Positions 39,542 through 48,380 of a DNA stretch of 64,000 nt are shown here, in pieces. Numbering within the stretch: position 1 is the stretch's first letter; every line of letters begins with the position of its first letter. The notes beneath the pieces are model-generated. The model was not told where the DNA came from. It made no database searches and saw nothing but the letters and a program-made list of their open reading frames with translations. The position numbers and the translations under genes are program-made. The DNA lies in IMG/VR virus record IMGVR_UViG_3300017746_000002, positions 59,270 through 123,269 of that record, one strand, 5' to 3'. Source of the DNA: a virus.

Positions 39542-40855
39542 TTAAAATCTTTTAAATATATTATTACCTCTAGGTAATGTTCTTCTCTTAGTGGTTTTTG
39601 TTTCTTTTGGTTCTAAACCTGTAGAAGATGCATTTCTACTAGATTGTGCTGATTTGAGTTTTCTTACAGTTTTCTCAACAGCTTTGTTTTCACCCTTTGT
39701 CATTATTTGATCTTTATAACCTTTTGGATCAGCTAGTAACCATAATGCTTCAGATACTAAATTATAATTAGGTTCAACAAATTGATATTTTTCTAGTAAA
39801 TGACCTAGCAAGTTTGTGTTTTGTCCTGATATAGATGGATATGATGGATTAACTAAACCATTATATAATAATGATTGAGTTTTTTTATTAACTTTCATAT
39901 CACCTAATGTTCCTCCTTTAAGTGTATTATATACATTTTGCATATAATCCTCAGATGCTTTACGCTGTTGTGCTTGCTTCATTTCTTGTTCTTGAAGTTT
40001 TCTAGCAACAACTGCTTCTGACATCTTATCTAACTTTGGCTTAAACTTAGAAGCTTGTTTCTTAAGCTTACCTAAATCTTTCCAAATTTCTATTTCTTCT
40101 TGAATATCTTCTGCAGATCCATAACCTGTTGCAGATAAATATTCTCTTATGATATGTGATTGACCTTGTTCACTGTTTAGATCTAACTCTCTTGTTTCTT
40201 CAACAGATGCTAATGCAGAAAATAATCCTTTTAGATCTTGACCTCCATCAGCAACATATTTTGCTGCAGTTTGTAATTCATTTGGTAAACTATCAAAAAA
40301 CTGTTTTGGAGTTTCTCTTCTTACTTTATTACCTCTTTCATCCATATTAGCTTTAATAAGCTCTTTCCAATCTTTAGCAGTGTAATCATCTAAATCTTTG
40401 TCATCATCAAAAGGAATGATTTCTTCATTATCAATCATCTTTTTAAAGACATCTGACATTCCTTCAATTCTTTTTCTTCCTTTAGCAGTTGATTTTTCAT
40501 CTTCTGATTCTGCTAATTCTAATCCATCATTAAGAATATCATCTATTTCATCTTTGGTCACCTTTTCTTTAGCCTCTGGAATAGTTCCTCCTTCTGCTAC
40601 TACCGGTGTTTCAGGTTCCTTAATTTCTTCAGTATTTGTAGTATCTGTAGTCTCTTCCTTAACTTCTTCTTTAGGTTCATCTACAAATGATAAATCAACA
40701 TTTTCTGGTCTTGAGAACATACTAGGTTTTTTGGAACTGTTCTCTTCAGGTAATGTAATAGAATCAGCACCTGGAGCTCCATTAAAGATCTCATCCAAGT
40801 TAACGTCTACATTCTTTTTTACCTCTGTTTGTTCCATATTTTTTTCTTCTGACAT
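39542..40855 (-). CDS. Scaffold-like head assembly protein
   Basis: A 437-residue protein just upstream of the capsid gene. The N-terminal 160 residues are acidic and disordered (EPKEEVKEETTDTTNTEEIK). The middle is helical, with a coiled coil near residues 265-305 (KLQEQEMKQAQQRKASEDYM). The C-terminus is basic and ends LPRGNNIFKRF. Acidic disordered start, central coiled coil and basic tail that can touch capsid protein are typical of scaffolding proteins. No protease triad is seen, so head maturation protease activity is not supported. Confidence 0.75.
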   Translation of the reverse strand: MSEEKNMEQTEVKKNVDVNLDEIFNGAPGADSITLPEENSSKKPSMFSRPENVDLSFVDEPKEEVKEETTDTTNTEEIKEPETPVVAEGGTIPEAKEKVTKDEIDDILNDGLELAESEDEKSTAKGRKRIEGMSDVFKKMIDNEEIIPFDDDKDLDDYTAKDWKELIKANMDERGNKVRRETPKQFFDSLPNELQTAAKYVADGGQDLKGLFSALASVEETRELDLNSEQGQSHIIREYLSATGYGSAEDIQEEIEIWKDLGKLKKQASKFKPKLDKMSEAVVARKLQEQEMKQAQQRKASEDYMQNVYNTLKGGTLGDMKVNKKTQSLLYNGLVNPSYPSISGQNTNLLGHLLEKYQFVEPNYNLVSEALWLLADPKGYKDQIMTKGENKAVEKTVRKLKSAQSSRNASSTGLEPKETKTTKRRTLPRGNNIFKRF

Positions 40856-40880
40856 GTCTTTTGGTTTTAAATTATTGGTT

Positions 40881-40905
40881 ATTACATATATAATATACTA
40901 AGATT
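40881..40905 (-). promoter_or_regulatory. Candidate phage late promoter ahead of scaffold-capsid
   Basis: The coding strand reads AATCTTAGTATATTATATAT about 30 bases before the scaffold gene. A 21-base segment (40881-40901) is identical to 9793-9813 upstream of a large virion gene, which is unlikely for unrelated AT-rich spacers. It would drive the scaffold and capsid genes. Confidence 0.45.
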
Positions 40906-40967
40906 TTTAGAATAAACCTTATAAATTTGATAGTTACTTGTAAATATTCTGCAGTATATAGCTAAGA

Positions 40968-43739
40968 TTACTTTTTCTTCTTATCTTCTTTCTTTTTTGC
41001 ATTACTTTTTACATCATACTGGTTTTTATTTTCCCTAGCTATCTGTAGATTTGTATCTGCTATTTGTCTCTGATTAGATAATTTTTCTCTTTCTATTTCA
41101 AGTTTAGATTGATTATTAGCATTGTCTGTTGCAGACTGTTCTCTTTTAAGATTCATTTGCTCTCTATACTGATCTCTTTCACGTATATCTTGCATTGCAT
41201 CTTGGAAATCATTTTGTTGATTTTGGTTAATATCAACCCCAGCTCCATAACTAGCTGATCTTATCTCAGCAACAGTAATGTCTTTTTGAATTTCTTGCTC
41301 TGTTTTTTCTTTCTCAAATGCTCTTTGTTTTTCAGCTTCTTGAGCTTGTGCTTGAATTTGTTGTTCTTGCATTTGTTGTTGCTGTTGCATTTGTTCTTGT
41401 TTTTCTTTTTCTGTTCTACTTTGAGCATCTTTAAGAATATCAGTAACCTCTGCAATTGAATCTGCTTTTATAACATTTCCAAGATCATAAATTGTAGCAC
41501 CAGTAGTATTATTTGTAAGTGCCATTTGTTTTAACTGCTCTAATGTATTTCTATGATTAGTTTTAGTTGTGCAAAAAATATTAAAATCTCTCATTAATAA
41601 ATCTGTACCATTTATTGTAAAGTTAACTTTTTCAGCTTCAGAAGACATGTATGATAACCTTAATGATGGTTTGGTAGAATTATAATATTGAGCTAAATCA
41701 GTTCTCATTGAATGAACTCTTGGCATTAAGTAATCTGAATGATTAACAAAGTATTGTTCAGTTTGAGCATATGATTGTTGCATAGCTTGTGTAATACCTG
41801 TAGCAGTTGCATGTTGATCAATAGGTGATCCCATTCTTTGTTGATTAATACCTAATGCTTCAAATGCTTGTTGTTTAAAATGATTAGCTAATTGAATTCT
41901 AGACATTAATCTATTTGTTTGTTCTAAGTTTAATGTTTGATAATGGTTAAAGTTAGTAGCATTTTCTGTATTAGTAATAGAAGTATCTAATGGCATCATG
42001 CCAAAATCTTTCATTGCTACATAAGCTTTAGCTAAATTATTCTTACCCCAATCTTCACCCATTGAGTGACGTGGTAATGCATTTTGATCAAACATAATAA
42101 CAGTACCTAGCTCATCTACTAGAATATCTGCTATTTGATTATTAACCATATTATATCCAATTTGATATGGTTTCATTAAATCTACAAGTGAAGTAGATCT
42201 TGTATTTCTGTCAGAGAATACTCTTCCTTCTACCGGAAGTTTACATCCATATAAAGAATTATCACCTTTAAACTGGTACTGTACTCTACCAACTTCACGT
42301 TGATTAATACCTAAATATAAAGGATTTAATTCATCAGATGTTTCTGTTCTCCATGATGTAGGTGCATTTGGTCCAATTTTTACACCACCCCAAACTTCAT
42401 TAATCCATATCCAGTCAATATGCTCTCCTTCTATAAGATTATCTTTTGTTTTTTCTTTAAATAATTTAGTATTATAAATTGGCTTTTCTGTTACTTTATA
42501 ACCTTCATCAATTATTTCTTGTATAATATCACCTTCTAAAGTAATTCTTGTTAAGTGACCTATTTTTCTTTGTGTTTTCCAATATGCTGTTGTAACTCTT
42601 AACATATCCCCGTCACCCCAAGTATTTATATCATCACCTTCACCTAAGATCCAATTTACTATATCTCCACCACCTCCAGGATTAGCATCCCAGTTACTCA
42701 TAAACTGTCTATATGCTAAACTAGGTTGTTCTGTATTCCAAGCATGTGATTTTGTTGAATCATAATAAGAGCCATCATTCTGCATTCCTCTTACCATATA
42801 TCTAGCATTTGCAGCAGGATGTATTTGGTTCATAGAATAAAGCTGATCTTCATTCATAAGATAACCATATTTATCAATTACATCTGCTACAGTCATCATA
42901 TCACATTTACCAACAAAGTTTGAATCAGCAATATATCTTGAGTCAGGGGATTTTTGATAAAATGTTAAAGCTGGATTCCATAATTCAACATCATAATCAT
43001 CTTCCATCATTCTAAAATGCCAAAATTCTCTATCACAAATAAGCATATCACGGAAACCTCTTTCCTCTAACTCATTCATTTTAAATCTTTCTTCATCAAC
43101 ATTTAACTGATGGGATGCCCATTCTTCAACTAAGCTTCTATAATCTTTAGAAAAGAAATCTTCTATTTCAGGAAGTGTTTTTAAATTTTCTGTAGATAAT
43201 TGTTCTTGTACTTCTTCTGATTCAGGATCTGCACCTTGATTGATCATTTCTATCATCAAGTTGTTATATGCATCTGTCAATAAATTTTCTTCTATTAATG
43301 ATCTTTTTTCTTCAAGCATTTCATTATAAGAAGTATCATCAACTGCTCTAAACTGTACTTTATGAAACCTTTTAGTAAACTCACCCGTAAGTACATTAAC
43401 AACATTTGGTATAATAGGATAAAACTTTAACTCTAATGCAGAATCATCTTCTTGTGTAAGTACCTCAAGTAAGTCTCTATATTCATTATTTTCTTCAACT
43501 ATATAATCTGTTTTATCAATTATACCTTTTGCTAACTTATAATTCTTTAATACTTTACGTGCATTTTTTCTAAGAAAATCTAAACCTCTTACTTCTAACC
43601 AGTCCATATTCCACTGAGTCCAGTTTTCATCTTTTTCTTTTGATGAAACAAATTGTATCGGCTGTGTTAAAGATGCGTGTACAGAAGGGCCTTTAGTTTT
43701 AGCACCTTTCTTTAATTGCATTGCATTAAGTACTTTCAT
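40968..43739 (-). CDS. Portal protein
   Basis: A 923-residue protein between terminase and scaffold, the usual portal position. The N-terminal 750 residues alternate helices and strands. They include NQIADILVDELGTVIMFDQ and GSPIDQHATATGITQAMQQS, which are in the style of the portal core and the 'G..at.t..a' helix of podovirus portals. The last 170 residues form a long Gln/Glu/Lys-rich coiled coil (QEQMQQQQQMQEQQIQAQAQ) ending in a run of Lys. Such a coiled coil suits the barrel or crown region pointing into the head. The length exceeds the usual 500-800 residues because of this tail. Twelve copies would form the DNA entry ring and bind TerL. Confidence 0.87.
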   Translation of the reverse strand: MKVLNAMQLKKGAKTKGPSVHASLTQPIQFVSSKEKDENWTQWNMDWLEVRGLDFLRKNARKVLKNYKLAKGIIDKTDYIVEENNEYRDLLEVLTQEDDSALELKFYPIIPNVVNVLTGEFTKRFHKVQFRAVDDTSYNEMLEEKRSLIEENLLTDAYNNLMIEMINQGADPESEEVQEQLSTENLKTLPEIEDFFSKDYRSLVEEWASHQLNVDEERFKMNELEERGFRDMLICDREFWHFRMMEDDYDVELWNPALTFYQKSPDSRYIADSNFVGKCDMMTVADVIDKYGYLMNEDQLYSMNQIHPAANARYMVRGMQNDGSYYDSTKSHAWNTEQPSLAYRQFMSNWDANPGGGGDIVNWILGEGDDINTWGDGDMLRVTTAYWKTQRKIGHLTRITLEGDIIQEIIDEGYKVTEKPIYNTKLFKEKTKDNLIEGEHIDWIWINEVWGGVKIGPNAPTSWRTETSDELNPLYLGINQREVGRVQYQFKGDNSLYGCKLPVEGRVFSDRNTRSTSLVDLMKPYQIGYNMVNNQIADILVDELGTVIMFDQNALPRHSMGEDWGKNNLAKAYVAMKDFGMMPLDTSITNTENATNFNHYQTLNLEQTNRLMSRIQLANHFKQQAFEALGINQQRMGSPIDQHATATGITQAMQQSYAQTEQYFVNHSDYLMPRVHSMRTDLAQYYNSTKPSLRLSYMSSEAEKVNFTINGTDLLMRDFNIFCTTKTNHRNTLEQLKQMALTNNTTGATIYDLGNVIKADSIAEVTDILKDAQSRTEKEKQEQMQQQQQMQEQQIQAQAQEAEKQRAFEKEKTEQEIQKDITVAEIRSASYGAGVDINQNQQNDFQDAMQDIRERDQYREQMNLKREQSATDNANNQSKLEIEREKLSNQRQIADTNLQIARENKNQYDVKSNAKKKEDKKKK

Positions 43740-43742
43740 ATT

Positions 43743-43856
43743 CTAGTTATCTTTTGTTATTGATTCTTCATAAATAAATTTACTAATATATATGTACTCA
43801 ATAAAAGAGAATTCTCCTGTTCCGTCTACTGTTGTTGTTGTTACCCAATCATACAT
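43743..43856 (-). CDS. Small 37-residue ORF coupled to terminase
   Basis: An ATG overlaps the terminase stop as TAATG (43856-43854). It opens a 37-codon frame reading MYDWVTTTTVDGTGEFSFIE, then an aromatic/Ile-rich stretch, ending at a TAG two bases before the portal ATG. It fills the terminase-portal gap exactly and is therefore likely translated. It has no recognisable domain, and its role is unknown. Confidence 0.6.
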   Translation of the reverse strand: MYDWVTTTTVDGTGEFSFIEYIYISKFIYEESITKDN

Positions 43857-46042
43857 TATTTCAAGTTTTTATATGGAGATCTCTTTTTACGTTTTCCTGA
43901 TAATTTATTTCTACCTATGTTTCTAAAAGGTCCTATACTTAATTTACTAAATTTCTTTGAGTTATCCAAAGGTTCAAGAGACTTATCTCTTTCTTTTCTC
44001 TTTGCATAGCCTCTATTTGCTTGTTGTATCTTAACAAAAGCAACTAACGCTGCAAATGCCACAAGTCTATCCACGTTTAATCCTGGGTAATATTGAAGCA
44101 TTTCTGTTAGTAACATTTTGTCAGGAATCCTTTCTACTCCATATGTTACATTCATTACTTCACCATTATCATCTAGCTCTTCATCCGTTGCTTCTCTTAT
44201 AAACTCAATAGCATAAGATATTAAATGACTCTTAAATAAATTACCTGTATTTTTCCAGCCATATTCTTGAAATACATTATTATTAGAACCAAGATCTTTT
44301 AAGAATACAATCTGTTGTTTAGGTACTAACCATTTTTGTTTTCTCCTAGCAATCATATGTTGTATAAATAATGATATATTATTTTCTACTAGTGTCCAAG
44401 CTCTATACCATTCAATAATTAATTCTAATTGCTCATGTGTTTTATTAATGTCATCATATCTTCCACACCATGATGCAACAATTTTATCACCTTCTATAAA
44501 AACTTCTAAACCATCTTGTGTTTCTTTTGTTACTTCAACAGCATTTTTATACACAAATATTGAACATAATGAATCTGATGTTGTAGTTTTTCCTTCTGAG
44601 ACAGGGTCAATAGAAGCATAGTAAGTTCCAAACTCAGGATTTTCAATAGGTCTTTCCCATACAACTAAACATCCAGTTTTATCTTCTCTTTTTTTATTTA
44701 CTGGAAATTCATTTATAGGTAATTTTTTACTTGTACTTGCTTTTATACCATCTTGGTCTCTTTCTAATTTTATAAGTTCATATGAGTATTCTTTATCTTC
44801 AATTCTTTTAATTTGTTTTGACAAAAAACTTTGTGGAAATATTGATTCTTTTCTATATGCAAATGCTTCAGCAATGTCAATTGGTTTTTGTGAAATCCTT
44901 AATTGAAAAGCTTCTGCTTCAAGATCTCTTTTCCATTCTATCCTTTCTTGTCTAATTGATTCAAGTGCTTCCTCAATTAAAGAATTACCATAGTCATCTA
45001 TAAAAGGTGGCATTGACCATTGCTCTGGTATAAATAAACCAGCTATACCAATTGTTCCTTTATCATCCATTAGATCTGTTTCAACACCTAATATACCATT
45101 TGCTTCAGGATTAAGTATAAAATTCTTAAGTGGTTTACAATGATCTAAATCACCCACAGATCCAGCTGCAATAAACTGTCCTGTTGTCATCATACCAGAA
45201 GACATTGCAGGACGTAGGTATTCATATGTTAATCCCATCTTTGGTGCAATACCTGCTTCTTCATGAAAGAAATAAGTACATGGTCCCCCTACTCCAGCTG
45301 TTGCATTCTTTTCAAAAGAAGAACCTTGTATTTTAGATCTAAGCCCTTTTTGTGTTTTTCTGTTGTTTATTCTTACCTCAATTTTCTGTTCCCATAAAAG
45401 AACCTTACCAGGATTAGATGGTCTATACCAAGCTGTATGTTCATTTAGAAATGTCTGATACTCATCTAAGAACTTCCAGGATCCTTTATCATTTATATAA
45501 TCTTTTAATGATGATCCAATCTTTAACACGGCACCTTCTTCAAACCAATACATATTTATTAGTTTACCCATATGAAAATAAGATGATGCTATCTGTCTTT
45601 TTTTAAGTATTGCAACATGTTTATAATTAATTTCAGCCATTATTTCATATAAGGCCATATGATATTGTGCATCTCTTACTTTAGCAAAACCATATGCCTT
45701 TTCCTCCTTATCATATATAGGAAGGAAATTTAACCACATATAATAATCTCTAGTTAAATACCAAGTATTTTTTTTATTCTTGTATATAACCCCTTGTCTA
45801 CATTTATTCTTTTGGTCTTCCCAATACTTCATAAAGTCTTTTGACCTCATTGGTTTATCACAATAAAAACCTTGAGAATTAAATAAGACTGCTTGTTCAT
45901 TAAATAACAACGCAGTCTCATCAAATTCATATTTACCAGGTTCAAAAAATATTGAATCAATAAATTCCCTAAAAGATTCTATTGATTCAAATTCTGAAGT
46001 TGTCCAAGTTCCATTATCATATGTAGGTATAACTTTATACAC
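43856..46042 (-). CDS. terL: Terminase large subunit
   Basis: A 728-residue ATPase-nuclease that packages DNA into proheads. The ATPase half has a variant Walker A (LKKRQIASSYFHMGK near residue 145) of the 'R-Q-x-x-x-S' kind seen in phage terminases, and Walker B CTYFFHEEAGIA near residue 255. The nuclease half starts near residue 475 with YYASIDPVSEGKTTTSDS, supplying a catalytic Asp of the RNase H-like fold. A further acidic site follows, and the tail is very basic (SGKRKKRSPYKNLK). The start is a GTG at 46040-46042, overlapping the end of the GroES-like gene by 8 bases. No in-frame ATG lies close by, so I keep it. Length is in the normal range for these phages. Confidence 0.93.
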   Translation of the reverse strand: MYKVIPTYDNGTWTTSEFESIESFREFIDSIFFEPGKYEFDETALLFNEQAVLFNSQGFYCDKPMRSKDFMKYWEDQKNKCRQGVIYKNKKNTWYLTRDYYMWLNFLPIYDKEEKAYGFAKVRDAQYHMALYEIMAEINYKHVAILKKRQIASSYFHMGKLINMYWFEEGAVLKIGSSLKDYINDKGSWKFLDEYQTFLNEHTAWYRPSNPGKVLLWEQKIEVRINNRKTQKGLRSKIQGSSFEKNATAGVGGPCTYFFHEEAGIAPKMGLTYEYLRPAMSSGMMTTGQFIAAGSVGDLDHCKPLKNFILNPEANGILGVETDLMDDKGTIGIAGLFIPEQWSMPPFIDDYGNSLIEEALESIRQERIEWKRDLEAEAFQLRISQKPIDIAEAFAYRKESIFPQSFLSKQIKRIEDKEYSYELIKLERDQDGIKASTSKKLPINEFPVNKKREDKTGCLVVWERPIENPEFGTYYASIDPVSEGKTTTSDSLCSIFVYKNAVEVTKETQDGLEVFIEGDKIVASWCGRYDDINKTHEQLELIIEWYRAWTLVENNISLFIQHMIARRKQKWLVPKQQIVFLKDLGSNNNVFQEYGWKNTGNLFKSHLISYAIEFIREATDEELDDNGEVMNVTYGVERIPDKMLLTEMLQYYPGLNVDRLVAFAALVAFVKIQQANRGYAKRKERDKSLEPLDNSKKFSKLSIGPFRNIGRNKLSGKRKKRSPYKNLK

Positions 46043-46313
46043 TTACAATAATAGCTAATATATCATGTTGCTCTATGAGTAAATGTGTTTCTCCATCATG
46101 TTTCATAGGTACTGGGTTAGCATGCTCACTGTACTGTACACAATCACCTTCTTGGATTCCTTGTACAGCTTCTCCAACACATATAACAATTGCTTTATTT
46201 TGTTGTGTTTGTTGATTCTCAGGAATAAATATACCTGTATCACCATATGTTTCTGCTGCCTTTTGTTGTTTAATTAGGACTCTATGTCCAATTGGAATTA
46301 CCTTGTCTGTCAT
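46035..46313 (-). CDS. GroES-like co-chaperonin
   Basis: A 92-residue protein with the Cpn10 pattern. It has an N-terminal VIPIGHRVLIKQ strand, the mobile-loop region (AAETYGDTGIFIPEN), KAIVICVGEAVQGIQEGDCV, and the C-terminal strand EQHDILAIIVSV. Phage co-chaperonins such as T4 gp31 replace host GroES so that GroEL can fold the capsid protein. Its place directly upstream of, and overlapping, the large terminase gene fits a head-assembly role. Length is typical for GroES (about 95 residues). Confidence 0.85.
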   Translation of the reverse strand: MTDKVIPIGHRVLIKQQKAAETYGDTGIFIPENQQTQQNKAIVICVGEAVQGIQEGDCVQYSEHANPVPMKHDGETHLLIEQHDILAIIVSV

Positions 46314-46335
46314 TTTATTGATTTTAAATTAGTTA

Positions 46336-46854
46336 TTATAGTTGATCATATGCAAGTCCTTGCCCACCACGAACAGAACTTTTTTGTTCATCTTTCATAT
46401 CATTATATGCTCCCTTAAAAGATTGTCTAATTGAGTCAAAGTTTTTAGCAGCACTTACTAGAGAATTTATATTACCATCTCTACCGTGCTCAATTGAAGT
46501 GCTTTCCATATACTTTGCTAATTTATCAATCATAGATTTAATACCTTTATAAGCTCTAAAGGTTGGAGTCTCATATAATTCAGCACATTTATCTAGTGCG
46601 TATCTTATCTTAGAACATTCTAGTGACTCTTCCATTACTATTTCATCTAAGATTATTTCTTCTTTATCTACCTCTGGTACATTAAAAAATGGATTAAGAT
46701 CTGGATCAGGACATGTCATGTAAAATAAGTATTGATACACTGATAGATGTGTATCAGGATATTTATCCATAATTGCTTTTAAAAACTTTAAAGTATAACA
46801 ATGTTCTGTTGGTATAACCTTACCGTTTGATATATCAAATAATTTTACTAACAT
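46336..46854 (-). CDS. Packaging-cluster protein, candidate small terminase subunit
   Basis: A 172-residue protein reading MLVKLFDISNGKVIPTEHCY, then LSVYQYLFYMTCPDPDLNPF, and a helical C-terminal half ending RGGQGLAYDQL. I recognise this pattern as conserved just upstream of terminase in Bacteroidota phages of the crAss type. A mostly helical protein of this size before TerL could be the small terminase, but no helix-turn-helix is obvious. I prefer the ATG at 46854, which overlaps the upstream TAG by a few bases, over an extension with seven more residues starting at 46875. Confidence 0.8.
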   Translation of the reverse strand: MLVKLFDISNGKVIPTEHCYTLKFLKAIMDKYPDTHLSVYQYLFYMTCPDPDLNPFFNVPEVDKEEIILDEIVMEESLECSKIRYALDKCAELYETPTFRAYKGIKSMIDKLAKYMESTSIEHGRDGNINSLVSAAKNFDSIRQSFKGAYNDMKDEQKSSVRGGQGLAYDQL

Positions 46855-47678
46855 AATGAATTTTCTTTTAACCACATTATTAATGATCTTACTTCATCCT
46901 TTAAATATGGAAGATCATACATTTTTAATTCTTTTAGTACAGGTTCATCATTTACATACTTTGTAATAGGATACCCATACTTATCTTTACTTGTTTCTTC
47001 AAACTTAACATGTTGTATAATAAGTTTGCCTGGTTTTAATTTAGGATTATGTTTTAGTATTATATACATATATAAACTTAATTGTATATTATAATGACTC
47101 AAATGACAATCATCTAAATGTGATAATGGTTTAAACATTTTAGATGTTACACCTTCCCAGTTTGTAAAACCTTTCTCCTTTATTTCTTTATTAGTTTTAT
47201 AATCAGTAATGTTTACCTTTCCATTAACAATTGTTACTAAATCAGCTTGACCACATATACATGCTGATTTTAAGTACGCAAAGTGTTCTGGATATACACC
47301 ATCAGTTAATTTTTGATCTGGAGCTATTTTAACACCGCTTTTATCAACTATAGGTCTTATGATAGGTACTTCTATCCCTTCACGTTCTATTGTCTTAAAA
47401 TCAAGCAATCCTTGTTCTCTTTCATCATGATACCAATTACCTAATTCAATAGCACGTTCACTTTCTTTTTTCCAAATATCTCTAACTTCTTTTGGTTTAA
47501 GACCAAACCATTTAGAACGTTTATTCTTACATGATTTTTCTGATATTGCTTTAGCATCAAATTTAGGTTTAAACTTACTAATAAATGAAGTTACACTTGT
47601 CCATTTAATTTGATCTTTTTTTAAGTCTTCATCTAAACTTTCATATATGTGCCCATCTTCTTTAAATATTACAGCCAT
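46848..47678 (-). CDS. PD-(D/E)XK nuclease, RecB/Cas4-like
   Basis: A 276-residue protein. The nuclease core is legible: GNWYHDEREQG near residue 80, GQADLVTIVNGKVNITDYKT around residues 140-160 (motif II Asp, then D-x-K) and HYNIQLSLYMYI near 195 (motif Q-x-x-x-Y). This is the RecB-type PD-(D/E)XK fold, which cleaves DNA using Mg2+. In phages such enzymes act in recombination or DNA-end processing before packaging. The gene is 8 bases after the Cys-rich gene's mirror end and overlaps the TerS candidate by 7 bases. Only two Cys pairs are present (CICG), so an iron-sulphur cluster as in Cas4 is not supported. Confidence 0.85.
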   Translation of the reverse strand: MAVIFKEDGHIYESLDEDLKKDQIKWTSVTSFISKFKPKFDAKAISEKSCKNKRSKWFGLKPKEVRDIWKKESERAIELGNWYHDEREQGLLDFKTIEREGIEVPIIRPIVDKSGVKIAPDQKLTDGVYPEHFAYLKSACICGQADLVTIVNGKVNITDYKTNKEIKEKGFTNWEGVTSKMFKPLSHLDDCHLSHYNIQLSLYMYIILKHNPKLKPGKLIIQHVKFEETSKDKYGYPITKYVNDEPVLKELKMYDLPYLKDEVRSLIMWLKENSLC

Positions 47679-47686
47679 TTTATTTA

Positions 47687-48007
47687 TTATTGATTATCAT
47701 TCATTTTTCTAATAATTTCAGCTTCTTGCTCTGCAGTTACATGTGCTTTCCATTTATTTTTTGGACATGATGCAGATAATGCTCTTGTCTTAAAGCCTAA
47801 ACTACAGCCACAATCAGCACAACATGGTTGAGTTCCAGGTGCCGCACATTGACCACCTATAGTATCTAGGTGCTCACATCCTTTACATATCTGCCATCTG
47901 TGATTTGCAATTTCTTCTATCCACGGTTTTTTAAAAGTTTTATTTTTAATTCCTTCAACAATATGGTCAATGTTCTTTAGACCTTGAAATAGTTTATTTA
48001 GTTTCAT
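47687..48007 (-). CDS. Cys-rich zinc-binding protein
   Basis: A 106-residue protein. Residues 36-85 hold a dense set of Cys residues: ICKGCEHL, GGQCAAPGTQPCCADCGCSL and SASCPKNKW. These could bind one or two zinc ions. The pattern 'C..C...G..C...CC..CGC....K.R....CP..KW' is familiar from Bacteroidota phages, without known function. It overlaps the HU/IHF-like gene by 14 bases, so both are probably translated from one message. A DNA- or RNA-binding adaptor is plausible. Confidence 0.8.
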   Translation of the reverse strand: MKLNKLFQGLKNIDHIVEGIKNKTFKKPWIEEIANHRWQICKGCEHLDTIGGQCAAPGTQPCCADCGCSLGFKTRALSASCPKNKWKAHVTAEQEAEIIRKMNDNQ

Positions 48008-48380
48008 CTTTCCATTTTTTTTTATTGGTTATTTCTTGTTCAACTCTTTTTATTGCTTTTTCCATTTTAATTAACTTAGCTTTTACAGGTAAATGATTAC
48101 CATATCCTGTATAAGTTGTTTTTTCTATATTACCAAGCATATCCTTATGTCTTTTAATTGCTCTATCTAATCTACCTTTTCTTAATGTAAAAGTACCTAG
48201 ATTAGGAAGTAATATACGTGTATGTTCTAATTCTTCTAAATTTTTTCTAACCTCATTATAAAAAAATCTTACTAATTCTTCTACTAAGTCTTCATGAACC
48301 TGACATTCTTTAGCTATTGTACTAAAAAACTCCTTATAGGATTTTGGATTTAGGTGGTCATTTTTATCTTCCAATCTCAT
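47994..48380 (-). CDS. HU/IHF-like DNA-binding protein
   Basis: A 128-residue protein. The helical N-terminal half (SYKEFFSTIAKECQVHEDLV; FFYNEVRKNLEEL) is followed by ILLPNLGTFTLRKGRLDRAI. That matches the 'G-x-F-x-x-R' start of the beta arms in HU/IHF proteins. The C-terminus is Lys-rich and helical. Such proteins bend DNA, and crAss-like phages carry similar IHF-type subunits in the same neighbourhood. I chose the ATG at 48378-48380. A longer reading would need a TTG start four codons upstream, with more overlap into the previous gene. Confidence 0.8.
   Translation of the reverse strand: MRLEDKNDHLNPKSYKEFFSTIAKECQVHEDLVEELVRFFYNEVRKNLEELEHTRILLPNLGTFTLRKGRLDRAIKRHKDMLGNIEKTTYTGYGNHLPVKAKLIKMEKAIKRVEQEITNKKKWKDETK

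Noticed and set aside
40398-40901. Plus-strand frame of 167 residues, Ser/Leu-rich
   Set aside because: It is antisense to the acidic scaffold gene, whose Glu/Asp codons read as Ser/Phe/Leu in reverse. It has no independent support.
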